Origin: Nocardia lijiangensis NBRC 108240
GTDB taxonomy: Bacteria; Actinomycetota; Actinomycetes; Mycobacteriales; Mycobacteriaceae
Reading direction: 5' to 3'
Assembly (NCBI RefSeq): GCF_001613045.1
Contig: NZ_BDBP01000042.1
Coordinates: 1 to 64,000 of the forward strand
Length of the DNA stretch: 64,000 bases
In this document: in pieces, positions 56,614 through 64,000 of the stretch
How positions within the stretch are numbered: position 1 is the stretch's first letter
Layout: each line of letters begins with the position of its first letter
Made by a program: the position numbers and the translations under genes
The notes under the pieces: model-generated
What the model was told of the DNA's origin: nothing
Database searches by the model: none
Seen by the model: only the letters and a program-made list of their open reading frames with translations

Positions 56614-57858
56614 ATGAGCACGGACCATCGGGTGCCGCATCGAGCCGAGCCGAGCCAACCCGTCTCACACCGCTGGATCGCGGCGATCACAGTGGCCAAT
56701 GTCGGCCTGTTCACCGCGTGGTTTGGGCCGATCCTGACGCTGCTCGGACTACAGACGCAACGTTTCGCCGGATCGGACAAGGAGGCCGCGCTCGCCTGGA
56801 TCGTCGGGATCGGCGCGCTCTGTTCGACGGTGGCCACGCCGATCTTCGGCGCGCTGTCCGACCGCACCGTCTCCCGGTACGGCCGCCGCCTGCCCTGGGT
56901 GGTCGCCGGGACCACCGGCGGTGTGCTGAGCCTGATCCTGCTCGCCGTCGCGCCCGGCCTGATCGTCGTCGGAATCGGTTGGTGCGCAGCGCAGATCGCG
57001 CTCAACGCGAACTTCGCCGCGATCACCGCGGCGGTGCCCGATCACGTCCCGCGAGCACAGCGCGGGATCGTCGGCGGATTCCTCGGACTGGCACAGACCG
57101 TCGGTGGGGTCGTCGGCACCGGCCTCGCCGTACTCGCCGGGGGGATCGCCGGCGGCTATCTCGCGTGCGCGGTGTTCCTGGTGATCGCGACCCTGCCCTA
57201 TCTGGCCATGCGGCGCGACCACCCGCTCGATCCGGCCGAGCGGGAACAGTTTTCGTGGCTGGAGTTCGGCCGGGGCTTCTGGGTGAGTCCACGGCGGCAC
57301 CCCGATTTCGCCTGGGCGTGGGTGACCCGGTTCCTGATCAACCTCAGCTTCGCCATCGGACTGGTCTACCTGCTCTTCTATCTCGGTGACGCCGTCGGCC
57401 ACCACTCCCCCGCCCAGGGAGTGCTCGTGCTCACCGCGGTCAATTCCGCGGCGCTGCTCGCCACGGTCCTCGTCGCGGGCGCGATCTCCGACCGGACCGA
57501 CCGTCGCCGGGTGTTCGTGTGCGTGGCAGGTCTGGTGATGGCCGCCGCCACGACGAGTCTGGCGCTGTGGCACGTCTGGCCGGTCGCCGTCGTCGCGGTC
57601 GCGGTCCTCGGCCTCGGTATGGGGGTCTTCACCTCGGTCGACCTCGCGCTGATGATCGACGTGCTGCCCGCGGCCGCCGACCGCGGCAAGGACCTGGGCG
57701 TGGTCAATATCGCCAACGCGATGCCCCAGGTGCTCGCCCCCGTGCTGGCCGCGCCGCTCGTGAGCAGTTTCGGCGGGTACGGCGCGCTCTACGGCGTGGC
57801 CGCCGCGCTCGCCGCGACCGGCGCCGTACTCGTCTACAAGATCAGTACTGTCGATTAG
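56614..57858 (+). CDS. MFS transporter, probable beta-glucoside importer
   Basis: 414 residues, ATG with GGAGGGG upstream; about twelve membrane spans. The first cytoplasmic loop reads GALSDRTVSRYGRRLPW, and the matching loop of the second half reads GAISDRTDRRRVFV, the two MFS signature turns. The central loop is basic and acidic (RRDHPLDPAEREQ). Substrate is inferred from the GH1 beta-glucosidase gene 13 bp downstream in the same operon: import of a glucoside for internal cleavage. Confidence 0.88.
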   Translation: MSTDHRVPHRAEPSQPVSHRWIAAITVANVGLFTAWFGPILTLLGLQTQRFAGSDKEAALAWIVGIGALCSTVATPIFGALSDRTVSRYGRRLPWVVAGTTGGVLSLILLAVAPGLIVVGIGWCAAQIALNANFAAITAAVPDHVPRAQRGIVGGFLGLAQTVGGVVGTGLAVLAGGIAGGYLACAVFLVIATLPYLAMRRDHPLDPAEREQFSWLEFGRGFWVSPRRHPDFAWAWVTRFLINLSFAIGLVYLLFYLGDAVGHHSPAQGVLVLTAVNSAALLATVLVAGAISDRTDRRRVFVCVAGLVMAAATTSLALWHVWPVAVVAVAVLGLGMGVFTSVDLALMIDVLPAAADRGKDLGVVNIANAMPQVLAPVLAAPLVSSFGGYGALYGVAAALAATGAVLVYKISTVD

Positions 57859-57871
57859 GAAGCAGGCCACC

Positions 57872-59275
57872 ATGACCGACTATCCCACGCTCCCCACCGA
57901 CTTCGTGTACGGCGTCGCCACGGCCGCCTACCAGATCGAGGGGGCCGTCGATGCCGACGGTCGCGGACCCTCGATCTGGGACACCTTCTGCGCCGAACCG
58001 GGCCGCATCCACAACGGCGAGACCGGCGCTATCGCCTGCGACCACTACCGCCGCTACCGCGAGGACGTCGCGTTGATGAAAGATCTCGGCATCGACTCCT
58101 ACCGGTTCTCCATCGCATGGCCCCGCATTCAGCCGACCGGTGCCGGGAAGCCGAACACCCGGGGGCTGGACTTCTACGACCGGCTCGTCGACGCGCTGGT
58201 CGAGGCCGGGATCTCCCCGGCCGTGACGCTCTACCACTGGGATCTGCCGCAGGCCCTGCAGGATCGCGGTGGCTGGGAGAACCGGGACACCGCACTGCGG
58301 CTGGCCGATTACGCCAGGATCGTGGCCGAACGGCTCGGCGACCGGGTCGGGCTGTGGATGCCGGTCAACGAGCCCGTCGTGGCCACCATGTTCGGCCATG
58401 CGGTGGGAACCCACGCGCCCGGAAAGGAACTCGGCCTCGGCGCCCTGCCCGTCGCGCACCACATGCTGCTCGGGCACGGCCTGGCGACCCGGGCACTCCG
58501 CGCGGCCGGAGCATCCCGGATCGGCATCGCCGCCAACCATCAACCGACCCGGCCTGCCGATGACACCCCGCAGGACCGCGATGCCGCGGACTATTTCGAC
58601 ACCTTGATCAACTGGCTGTTCGCCGACCCGATCCTGCTCGGACGCTACCCCGACGACCTGATCACCGCGATGATGCCCGGCCCCGTCGCCGACGACCTCG
58701 CCGTCATCTCCACCCCGCTGGACTGGTACGGCATCAACTACTACCAGCCGACCCTGGTCGGGGCGGCGGGCACCGCCACCGACGACTCGCCGGTGCTGGA
58801 AGGGGCCGCGCTCCCCGCGGGCCTGCCCTTCGAAATGCGCCGGATCACCGGCGTTCCCGAAACCGATTTCGGCTGGGCGATCCTGCCCGACGGACTGCAC
58901 GAGATGCTCACGACATTCCGCAAGCGCTACGGCGCGAACCTGCCACCGCTCTACATCACCGAGAGCGGATGCTCGTTCCACGACCATGTCGACGCACACG
59001 GACAGGTCGACGACCGCAACCGGATCGACTATCACGACGGCCATCTGCGAGCCGTCGCGCGGGCGATCGCCGACGGCGTCGACGTTCGCGGCTACTTCGC
59101 CTGGTCGCTGCTCGACAACTTCGAGTGGGCCGCCGGCTACTCCGAGCAATTCGGTCTCGTGCACGTCGACTACGACACCCAGACCCGCACCCCCAAGGAG
59201 TCCTTCCACTGGTTCCGCGACCTGATCGCCGACGCCCGAGTCCGCGGCGACCGTATCGGACGGGCCAGGGCATGA
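57872..59275 (+). CDS. Family GH1 beta-glucosidase
   Basis: 467 residues, normal GH1 length, with no signal peptide, so cytoplasmic. FVYGVATAAYQIEGAVDADG at residues 11-30 is the N-terminal signature. The acid/base Glu167 lies in VNEPV, the nucleophile Glu364 in YITESG (TENG in many relatives), and the aglycone-site WSLLDNFEW follows. It hydrolyses beta-glucosides or aryl-beta-glycosides brought in by the adjacent MFS protein. It ends the plus-strand unit of glycine-zipper pair, transporter and glucosidase. Confidence 0.93.
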   Translation: MTDYPTLPTDFVYGVATAAYQIEGAVDADGRGPSIWDTFCAEPGRIHNGETGAIACDHYRRYREDVALMKDLGIDSYRFSIAWPRIQPTGAGKPNTRGLDFYDRLVDALVEAGISPAVTLYHWDLPQALQDRGGWENRDTALRLADYARIVAERLGDRVGLWMPVNEPVVATMFGHAVGTHAPGKELGLGALPVAHHMLLGHGLATRALRAAGASRIGIAANHQPTRPADDTPQDRDAADYFDTLINWLFADPILLGRYPDDLITAMMPGPVADDLAVISTPLDWYGINYYQPTLVGAAGTATDDSPVLEGAALPAGLPFEMRRITGVPETDFGWAILPDGLHEMLTTFRKRYGANLPPLYITESGCSFHDHVDAHGQVDDRNRIDYHDGHLRAVARAIADGVDVRGYFAWSLLDNFEWAAGYSEQFGLVHVDYDTQTRTPKESFHWFRDLIADARVRGDRIGRARA

Positions 59276-59527
59276 CCGGCACCGACCGAACGGCGGCTAT
59301 TCGGCGGGAACGTGGAGTTCTACGGCCAGGCTCGGATCCGTCGGCGACAGTGGCATTCGGGGACCCGAAGCACCGTGACCGTCAGATCTCGACGATCTGG
59401 TATTCGCCGATCTGTCCGCTGAGATACCGCAGGTGATCGCCGGAATCGCCGAGGGTGTTCGATGGCGGTCAGCCGGGCGGTCGATGACCTCACCACCGGA
59501 ACCCGGCGTGTTCCCGACTACGGCCCG

Positions 59528-59565
59528 TGATCAGCTTCGTGGCCCCGGGGCCACGAAGCTGATCA
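59528..59565. repeat. 38-bp perfect palindrome
   Basis: The arms 59528-59546 and 59547-59565 are perfectly complementary with no spacer; the centre is GGCCCCGGGGCC. It lies 250 bp after the glucosidase stop in a gap with no intact gene (59276-59691). It may be a terminator or a protein-binding palindrome. On the minus strand near 59389-59460 a coding-like tail, LRYLSGQIGEYQIVEI, is left from an unidentified gene. Confidence 0.85.
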
Positions 59566-59691
59566 GTCGCTCGGGCTGAGCATCTCGTAGCGCGAAGGGG
59601 CAGTCGCTCTCACCGCTCAACCCTCACCGACACCGGCGGATATGCAGGCCGGCATCGACCACAGCTTCCGGACGAGATCGTCGGCAGACTG

Positions 59692-59895
59692 CTATTGAAC
59701 ACCCAGGAATCCGCTCAGGACCTCGTTGGACTGTTGATGTTGGGGGCCAGAGAGCAGGCGATCGCGGTCATCGGTGTTGTCGGCGGCGCCGCTTTCCTTG
59801 ACCAGCATGATCGCTGCCTTGGCGATTTCTTGTGCGCACCACCAGAATTCCTCAACGTCCACGCAGTCGGCTACCGCCCAGCGGCTGGGCCACAT
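59692..59895 (-). CDS. Possible small hypothetical protein or gene fragment
   Basis: 67 residues from ATG 59895. VADCVDVEEFWWCAQEIAKA followed by AIMLVKESGAADNTDDRD has helical, coding-like character and lower GC bias than the surroundings. No RBS is clear and no family is recognised. It may be the end of a larger lost gene. Confidence 0.35.
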   Translation of the reverse strand: MWPSRWAVADCVDVEEFWWCAQEIAKAAIMLVKESGAADNTDDRDRLLSGPQHQQSNEVLSGFLGVQ

Positions 59896-59958
59896 GGACT
59901 ACCTGTGCATGTGGATCGGCAAGCCCAAGCCGATCCCCGCAGGCGATATCCTCGACGA

Positions 59959-60348
59959 GTGAACCCGAACCCACCGACACCGCCGACGAGCGAGGAATCG
60001 CAATCGTTGCAGTTGGCGCGCGGGTTCCTGGGCCGGACGGTGGATCTGACCATCGACCGGCCCTACGGCAGCGCCCACCCGGTACACGGGTTTCGCTACC
60101 TCGCGAACTACGGATTCGTGCCCAGCACCCTCGCCCCCGACGGCGACGAACTCGACGCCTACTACCTCGGGAAGCCCGAGCCGATGGACACTGCGTCGGG
60201 GACCTGTGTCGCGATCATCCACCGCATCGACGACGATGACGACAAACTTGTCGTCATCCCGACCGGTACCGCACCGCCCGATGACGACGCCATCGCATCG
60301 GCCGTCGAGTTCCAGGAGATCGCGGGCCGATACCGCATCCTGCGGTGA
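59959..60348 (+). CDS. Short inorganic-pyrophosphatase-like protein
   Basis: 129 residues from GTG 59959; the frame continues upstream, but family similarity begins near LGRTVDLTIDRPYGSAHP. DGDELDAY (61-68) fits the PPase signature D-x-D-[PE]-L-D, and ANYGFVPSTLAPDGDELDAY aligns with the active-site loop of soluble PPases. Family I enzymes are 160-180 residues, so this is a reduced version lacking several metal and phosphate ligands. It may act on another phosphate ester. No operon partner; the following 378 bp (60349-60726) show no gene. Confidence 0.78.
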   Translation: MNPNPPTPPTSEESQSLQLARGFLGRTVDLTIDRPYGSAHPVHGFRYLANYGFVPSTLAPDGDELDAYYLGKPEPMDTASGTCVAIIHRIDDDDDKLVVIPTGTAPPDDDAIASAVEFQEIAGRYRILR

Positions 60349-60726
60349 GTGGGTCAGTCCGGGCTATCAGGATCACGGAGCTTGCGGTGGGTGCCGCCGA
60401 GGTCTGGCAGACGGAAAGCGCGCCCCCATCTGCCCCTTCAGATGACTTCCTCCCGGATCGAGCCAGCCCGCTACGTAGGTGTAGCCCGCTGCGGGAGGGC
60501 GCAATGAAATCGATGCCGGCGTGGCAAGCGAAGTGTGGCCAGGAACCGGTGGTCGGAGATCTGATCTGCTGTTGCCGGTACCGGTAGTGATGTCCTCGAG
60601 CACTTCGTCCCCGGATTCGCCGCGACGACTTGTGCAGATCATCGAATCGAACCTCTGGCGAATGATCGCCGCCTGCACACCGAATTGGACCGGAAGGTGT
60701 TGTGCTGCAGTTTATCCGTGCCTGGG

Positions 60727-61476
60727 TCAGCCTGATGAGCCGCTCTTGAGCGCGCCCGCTGATCCGCTCGGTAGCCGCAGGTGGGCATCGGGAACCCCGG
60801 TGCCGTTCGGATCGAGCAGGCCGTCTTGGTGTGCGTACGGGCTCTGGCCGGGCGGCGCTTGCAGGGTGGTGACGTACTTCCAGAGACCGTCGGCCATGGC
60901 TGCGCCGCCGAGGACGAGAGTACCGACGACGCCACCGGCGCCGGCGAACGCGAGGATGGCGGCGGGGGTGGTGGCGAGGCAGCCCGGCCCCACGGCGAGG
61001 CAGGAGCCGAGGCCGATGGCGGCACCGACCAGCGCGCCGAGTACGGTGCCGATGATCGTGCCGATGAGGGGGCCCCTCGCCATATTGTCGGCGAAATCGT
61101 TGAATGCCAGTTGATTCTCCATCGGGGACGCGACCGGACGCGGCGGGTCCAGTGCGATCCCGGTGCGGTCAGGGGTGAGCGTGAGGGTGCGTCCATCCCC
61201 GGAGATCTGCTCGTGGATCGGTCCGCGCCGGCCGTCCAGCAGGAAGGCCAGCGGCATGGTCGTGACCGGTTGTCCGCCGATGTCATGGATGGTGATCGAG
61301 TGCCGGTCGGCTGACACCGCAAAGGTGCCGCCATCGAGTGTGGCGACTACGGAATTGCCCACTACTGTGGCGCGGTACCCGGTCGGTGCCGCCGGCTCGG
61401 CCTTTGCCGGCGCGGCAGCGATCGCGAGGGTGCCTGCCATCGCGATGGCGGCAAGAGTGGTTGTGCGGTAATTCAT
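60727..61476 (-). CDS. Secreted glycine-zipper protein, type B (second locus)
   Basis: 249 residues from ATG 61476; signal peptide of about 27 residues (LAIAAAPAKAEPA). It has GDGRTLTLTPDRTG, SPMENQLAFNDFAD, the span LGALVGAAIGLGSCLAVGPG with the C-x6-C pair, and WKYVTTLQAPPGQSPYAHQD, all shared with the protein at 55754-56509. The tail is Gly/Ser-rich. It is the last gene of a minus-strand operon, 25 bp after its type A partner. Confidence 0.85.
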   Translation of the reverse strand: MNYRTTTLAAIAMAGTLAIAAAPAKAEPAAPTGYRATVVGNSVVATLDGGTFAVSADRHSITIHDIGGQPVTTMPLAFLLDGRRGPIHEQISGDGRTLTLTPDRTGIALDPPRPVASPMENQLAFNDFADNMARGPLIGTIIGTVLGALVGAAIGLGSCLAVGPGCLATTPAAILAFAGAGGVVGTLVLGGAAMADGLWKYVTTLQAPPGQSPYAHQDGLLDPNGTGVPDAHLRLPSGSAGALKSGSSG

Positions 61477-61501
61477 TTCGGTGCTATCTCCGTCGTCACT
61501 G

Positions 61502-62218
61502 TCAACGCGGTCCGTCGGCGGGCGGGACACCGGGCTTGCCCTGGAGGTATTCGGCGTATTTGCTATGGCCGGGTGGAGTATTGAGGGTCGTGACGTATTC
61601 GTAGAGCGCATAGGCGGTGGTGGGGCCACCGGCGATGATCAGGCCGGTCAAGCCGCCGACCGCGCCGACCAGGCTGACGATGGGGAGCACCGCCACGACA
61701 CAGCCGAGACTGAGAATCACACAGGAGGCACCGGCCAGGGCGAACCCGATGCCGATGCCGACGACGGCGCCGATTGCGGTGCCGATCAGGGTGCCCACCG
61801 ACATACCGATGCTGGCCGCGTTGATGAGATCGTTCATGGCGAGCTGGTTTTCGAGGGGCGAGGCGACCGGTTGCAGTGTCTGGCGGTGGATGCCGCTGGT
61901 GTCGGGGGTGAGGGTGAGGGTGCGGCCGTCGGCGGAGATCCGTTGCCGCACGGGGTGTGGTCGGCCGTCGATCGTGAAGATCAGCGGCAGCGCGGTGAGG
62001 AACTGTCCGGCGGTGTCGCGGATGGTCACGGACCGCTGGTCGTCGGTGACGGCGAAAGCGCCGTGGTCGAGGGTGGTGACCACGGATGTGTCGGCCAATG
62101 TCGCGTGATACGTCACGGGCAGTGGCGTCTCGGGCGCTGCGCCGGCGGGGACGTCGGCTCCGCAGACAGTCGCGGTGGTGAGCAGTGCGGTGATGACCGT
62201 ACCGCGGGTGTTTTTCAT
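61502..62218 (-). CDS. Secreted glycine-zipper protein, type A (second locus)
   Basis: 238 residues from ATG 62218, which overlaps the MFS stop by 4 bp (ATGA). Signal peptide near GADVPAGAAPE. ADGRTLTLTPDTSG, SPLENQLAMNDLIN, GTAIGAVVGIGIGFALAGAS and CVILSLGCVVAVLP match the protein at 55021-55737. It is the partner of the type B protein that follows. Coupling to a transporter gene here, and proximity to one at the other locus, hint at an envelope role linked to uptake or export. Confidence 0.85.
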   Translation of the reverse strand: MKNTRGTVITALLTTATVCGADVPAGAAPETPLPVTYHATLADTSVVTTLDHGAFAVTDDQRSVTIRDTAGQFLTALPLIFTIDGRPHPVRQRISADGRTLTLTPDTSGIHRQTLQPVASPLENQLAMNDLINAASIGMSVGTLIGTAIGAVVGIGIGFALAGASCVILSLGCVVAVLPIVSLVGAVGGLTGLIIAGGPTTAYALYEYVTTLNTPPGHSKYAEYLQGKPGVPPADGPR

Positions 62219-63624
62219 GGTTTCCTCATCTGTGTGCTGTCCGGCGCTGCGATGAGCGCCGCGGATGGATGGTCCGGCGGCGGGATTGCCGAACCACCTC
62301 GCCCGCGTATGCGGGTGGCGTGAAATGGACTGGTACTCGCCGAGATCGAGATTTCAGCGGGAGACGCAGGATGCCGGGGAGCCGCGGCATGCCGGGCAGC
62401 GTCCCGGTCCGGCCTGATTACCAGCATCGACATCACCCCGCCCGCCACGAGAAGCCACCCGGCGATATCGAAGGCGTGCGTGAACCCGGTCGACTGGGTC
62501 GGCGCCGCGTCGAGGAGCCTGCCGGTGACGTACGGTGCGAGCAGGCTGGCGACGGCGGCGACCGCGTACGAGATTCCGAGCGCGGCGCTGCGCTTTCCGG
62601 CTGGGCAGGTGTCGGCGATCGCGGCGTTGACCAGAGGTGTCTGCGCGGTGCCCGCCGAGAAGGCGACGACGACGAGCAGCAGGGCGAGCGGTGCGGCGTC
62701 GGCCCTGGTCAGGGTCAGCATGCATACCCCGGCCAGCACGGTGACCGTGCCACCGAGCACACCGTAGGCGATTCTGCGGGAAACACCACGCCGAACCGCG
62801 CTTTGCGCGAGGGTGCCGACAGTGAGGACCAGAATGATGGCGGCTACGCTCGGCAGGCCGATCAATCCGCCCACCGCGGCTTTGCCGAATCCGGCCTCGT
62901 CTTCCAGATACAGCGGTAGCCAGGCGAGTCCGAGGGCAAGGGCCCACATCACGGTGAAGGTCGAGAACGTGCCGCCGAGCCACGTTCCGGTAGTGATGAT
63001 GCGCCGGTAAGGGACACCCGAATCGGCGGCGGATCCTGATTCGGCCCGCACGTGATAGGGACCGCTTCCACCGTAACGCAGCCACGCCAGCAACCACAGC
63101 AAACCGAGCACGCCGAGTAGACCGAATGCGGCACGCCAGCCCAGCAGACCAATGGTCAGGATGATCAGCGGCCCGCCGAGCACCGCGCCGAGCGCGCCGC
63201 CAGCAGTGACGGCGGCCGAGGGAAGAGCGCGCCTGTGTTCCGGGAACCAAGTGAAGGCGGTGTGGTTGGCCAGCGGAAATCCGGGACCTTCGCCCGCGCC
63301 GAGCAGGACTCGGGTGCTGAGCAGAACCGCGAATCCGGTGCCGGGGATCACGATCGGAAGCTGGGCGACGGACCAGATCAGGATGAGCCCGACGAGCAGG
63401 GGGCGTATCGGAACTCGGTTGCCGAGGAAGCCGACCAGCACCGCCGACGCGCTGAACAGCAGGTAGAACCCGCCCGCAACCGTTCCGAAGGCGGTAGCGC
63501 TGAGCCCGAGCTCGTCCATGATCGGTTCGGCGGTCAGGCCGACCACCGCCTTGTCGGCGAAGTTGAGCATCATGAACAGCATCAGCAGGGCAAGCACACC
63601 GCGCGCGCTGCGGCGAGCGGTCAC
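62215..63624 (-). CDS. MFS transporter (anion:cation symporter-like)
   Basis: 469 residues. GTG 63624 is chosen because it overlaps the hydrolase stop as GTGA; a TTG at 63648 is possible. Twelve spans; NFADKAVVGLTAEPIMDELG, LGAGEGPGFPLANHTAFTWF and a late CPAGKRSAALGISYAVAAV resemble the aromatic-acid/hexuronate group of MFS carriers. The C-terminal 60 residues (from HAAAPRHPASPAEIS) are polar, disordered-looking and reach into the next gene. Substrate unknown; the upstream hydrolase suggests uptake of a compound that is then hydrolysed. Confidence 0.86.
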   Translation of the reverse strand: MTARRSARGVLALLMLFMMLNFADKAVVGLTAEPIMDELGLSATAFGTVAGGFYLLFSASAVLVGFLGNRVPIRPLLVGLILIWSVAQLPIVIPGTGFAVLLSTRVLLGAGEGPGFPLANHTAFTWFPEHRRALPSAAVTAGGALGAVLGGPLIILTIGLLGWRAAFGLLGVLGLLWLLAWLRYGGSGPYHVRAESGSAADSGVPYRRIITTGTWLGGTFSTFTVMWALALGLAWLPLYLEDEAGFGKAAVGGLIGLPSVAAIILVLTVGTLAQSAVRRGVSRRIAYGVLGGTVTVLAGVCMLTLTRADAAPLALLLVVVAFSAGTAQTPLVNAAIADTCPAGKRSAALGISYAVAAVASLLAPYVTGRLLDAAPTQSTGFTHAFDIAGWLLVAGGVMSMLVIRPDRDAARHAAAPRHPASPAEISISASTSPFHATRIRGRGGSAIPPPDHPSAALIAAPDSTQMRKP

Positions 63625-64000
63625 CGGCCGAGGCGGGTGTCGAGCCAATCGAAAGTCTGCTGGTTGAACAGCTGCGTCGCCCCCTCATGGCAGTGCTCGC
63701 CGCCACCATCCGCTGCTGCGAAGACCATCAGTTCCTTCTCGCACCGCAATGCGTCATGGACCTTGACGGGCTGGCCGCGGAAGAACTGGTCGTTCTCCGC
63801 CTCGAGAACGAGGGTCGGGCAGGTGATCTTGTCCGCGAGCCCGTCCAGGGTGTAGGGCTGGGTCATCCGGATGTATTCGGCCGGCGATGCCGCGCCGAAG
63901 GTCCACATGCCGTTACGCACCGCCCAGCGGCTCTGGGTCGACAACGCCATCATCAACTGCAGGACGGGATTCGCGAGGTCGTCGCGCTTGTCGATGATCC
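63621..64000 (-). CDS. Alpha/beta hydrolase, C-terminal part (runs off right edge)
   Basis: About 126 residues are visible. LADKITCPTLVLEAENDQFF holds the Asp-bearing strand, and DGGGEHCHEGATQLFNQQTF the catalytic His region, of a hydrolase resembling dihydropseudooxynicotine-hydrolase/dipeptidyl-peptidase-like enzymes. The nucleophile lies beyond the window. It overlaps the MFS start by 4 bp and so heads the four-gene unit hydrolase-MFS-type A-type B. Confidence 0.85.
   Translation of the reverse strand, partial: IIDKRDDLANPVLQLMMALSTQSRWAVRNGMWTFGAASPAEYIRMTQPYTLDGLADKITCPTLVLEAENDQFFRGQPVKVHDALRCEKELMVFAAADGGGEHCHEGATQLFNQQTFDWLDTRLGR

Noticed and set aside
1..64000. CRISPR arrays, tRNA or rRNA genes, riboswitches
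   Set aside because: No regularly spaced direct repeats, no cloverleaf candidates and no rRNA-like conserved stretches were found on reading; a tRNAscan/Infernal run would settle it.

Overview
The window is high-GC actinomycete DNA, most likely from a mycolic-acid-containing genus such as Nocardia. That genus call is an inference: it rests on codon and GC bias, the mycothiol-linked family at 46.5 kb, the gylR/glpF/glpK locus, and the paired secreted glycine-zipper proteins. No rRNA, tRNA or CRISPR was seen.

Region 1 (1-30 kb) is part of a modular type I polyketide cluster. Three giant PKS genes lie head to tail on the minus strand, so the line reads right to left. The gene at 25.6 kb carries a KSQ loading module with a methylmalonyl-type AT (propionyl starter) and module 1 (malonyl, DH, KR). 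The gene at 17.3 kb carries module 2 (methylmalonyl, DH-ER-KR) and module 3 (methylmalonyl, KR with its catalytic Tyr, Asn and NADPH loop lost). The gene at 6.05 kb carries module 4 (malonyl, KR) and the start of module 5, and runs off the left edge. Divergent from these is a tight four-gene operon: prolyl carrier protein, KASIII-like acyltransferase, prolyl-carrier dehydrogenase and prolyl-AMP ligase. This is the set that makes pyrrole-2-carboxyl thioester from L-proline. Together they point to a propionate-primed polyketide decorated with a pyrrole-2-carboxyl group.

Region 2 (30-36.6 kb) is a worn accessory zone. It holds an SDR and a frameshifted SDR remnant, two MmyB-type XRE regulators, a metallo-beta-lactamase-fold hydrolase and an NAD-dependent epimerase-like protein. 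It also holds fragments of a SnoaL-like protein, an F420-dependent NADP reductase, a carboxylesterase and a NIPSNAP protein. Three near-identical 19-bp palindromes lie upstream of the epimerase-like gene.

Region 3 (36.7-41.9 kb) is a glycerol locus: gylR-type IclR regulator with glpK2 on one side, glpF-glpK1 and a 5' stub of glpD on the other. Two matching 15-bp palindromes lie in the divergent promoter region.

Region 4 (42-54.7 kb) mixes regulators (HTH/TPR-like, AraC), small enzymes (flavin reductase-like, AhpD/CMD-like, DinB/maleylpyruvate isomerase-like, alpha/beta hydrolase), a wrecked acyl-CoA synthetase, an IS3-family remnant and a secreted renal-dipeptidase-like enzyme. It also contains an unrecognised two-gene unit: an alpha-helical, possibly HEAT-like protein and a Cys-rich HEARH zincin-like protein.

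Region 5 (55-64 kb) contains the same pair of secreted glycine-zipper proteins twice. One copy precedes an MFS transporter and a GH1 beta-glucosidase (plus strand). The other ends an overlapping hydrolase-MFS operon (minus strand). A short pyrophosphatase-like gene lies between.
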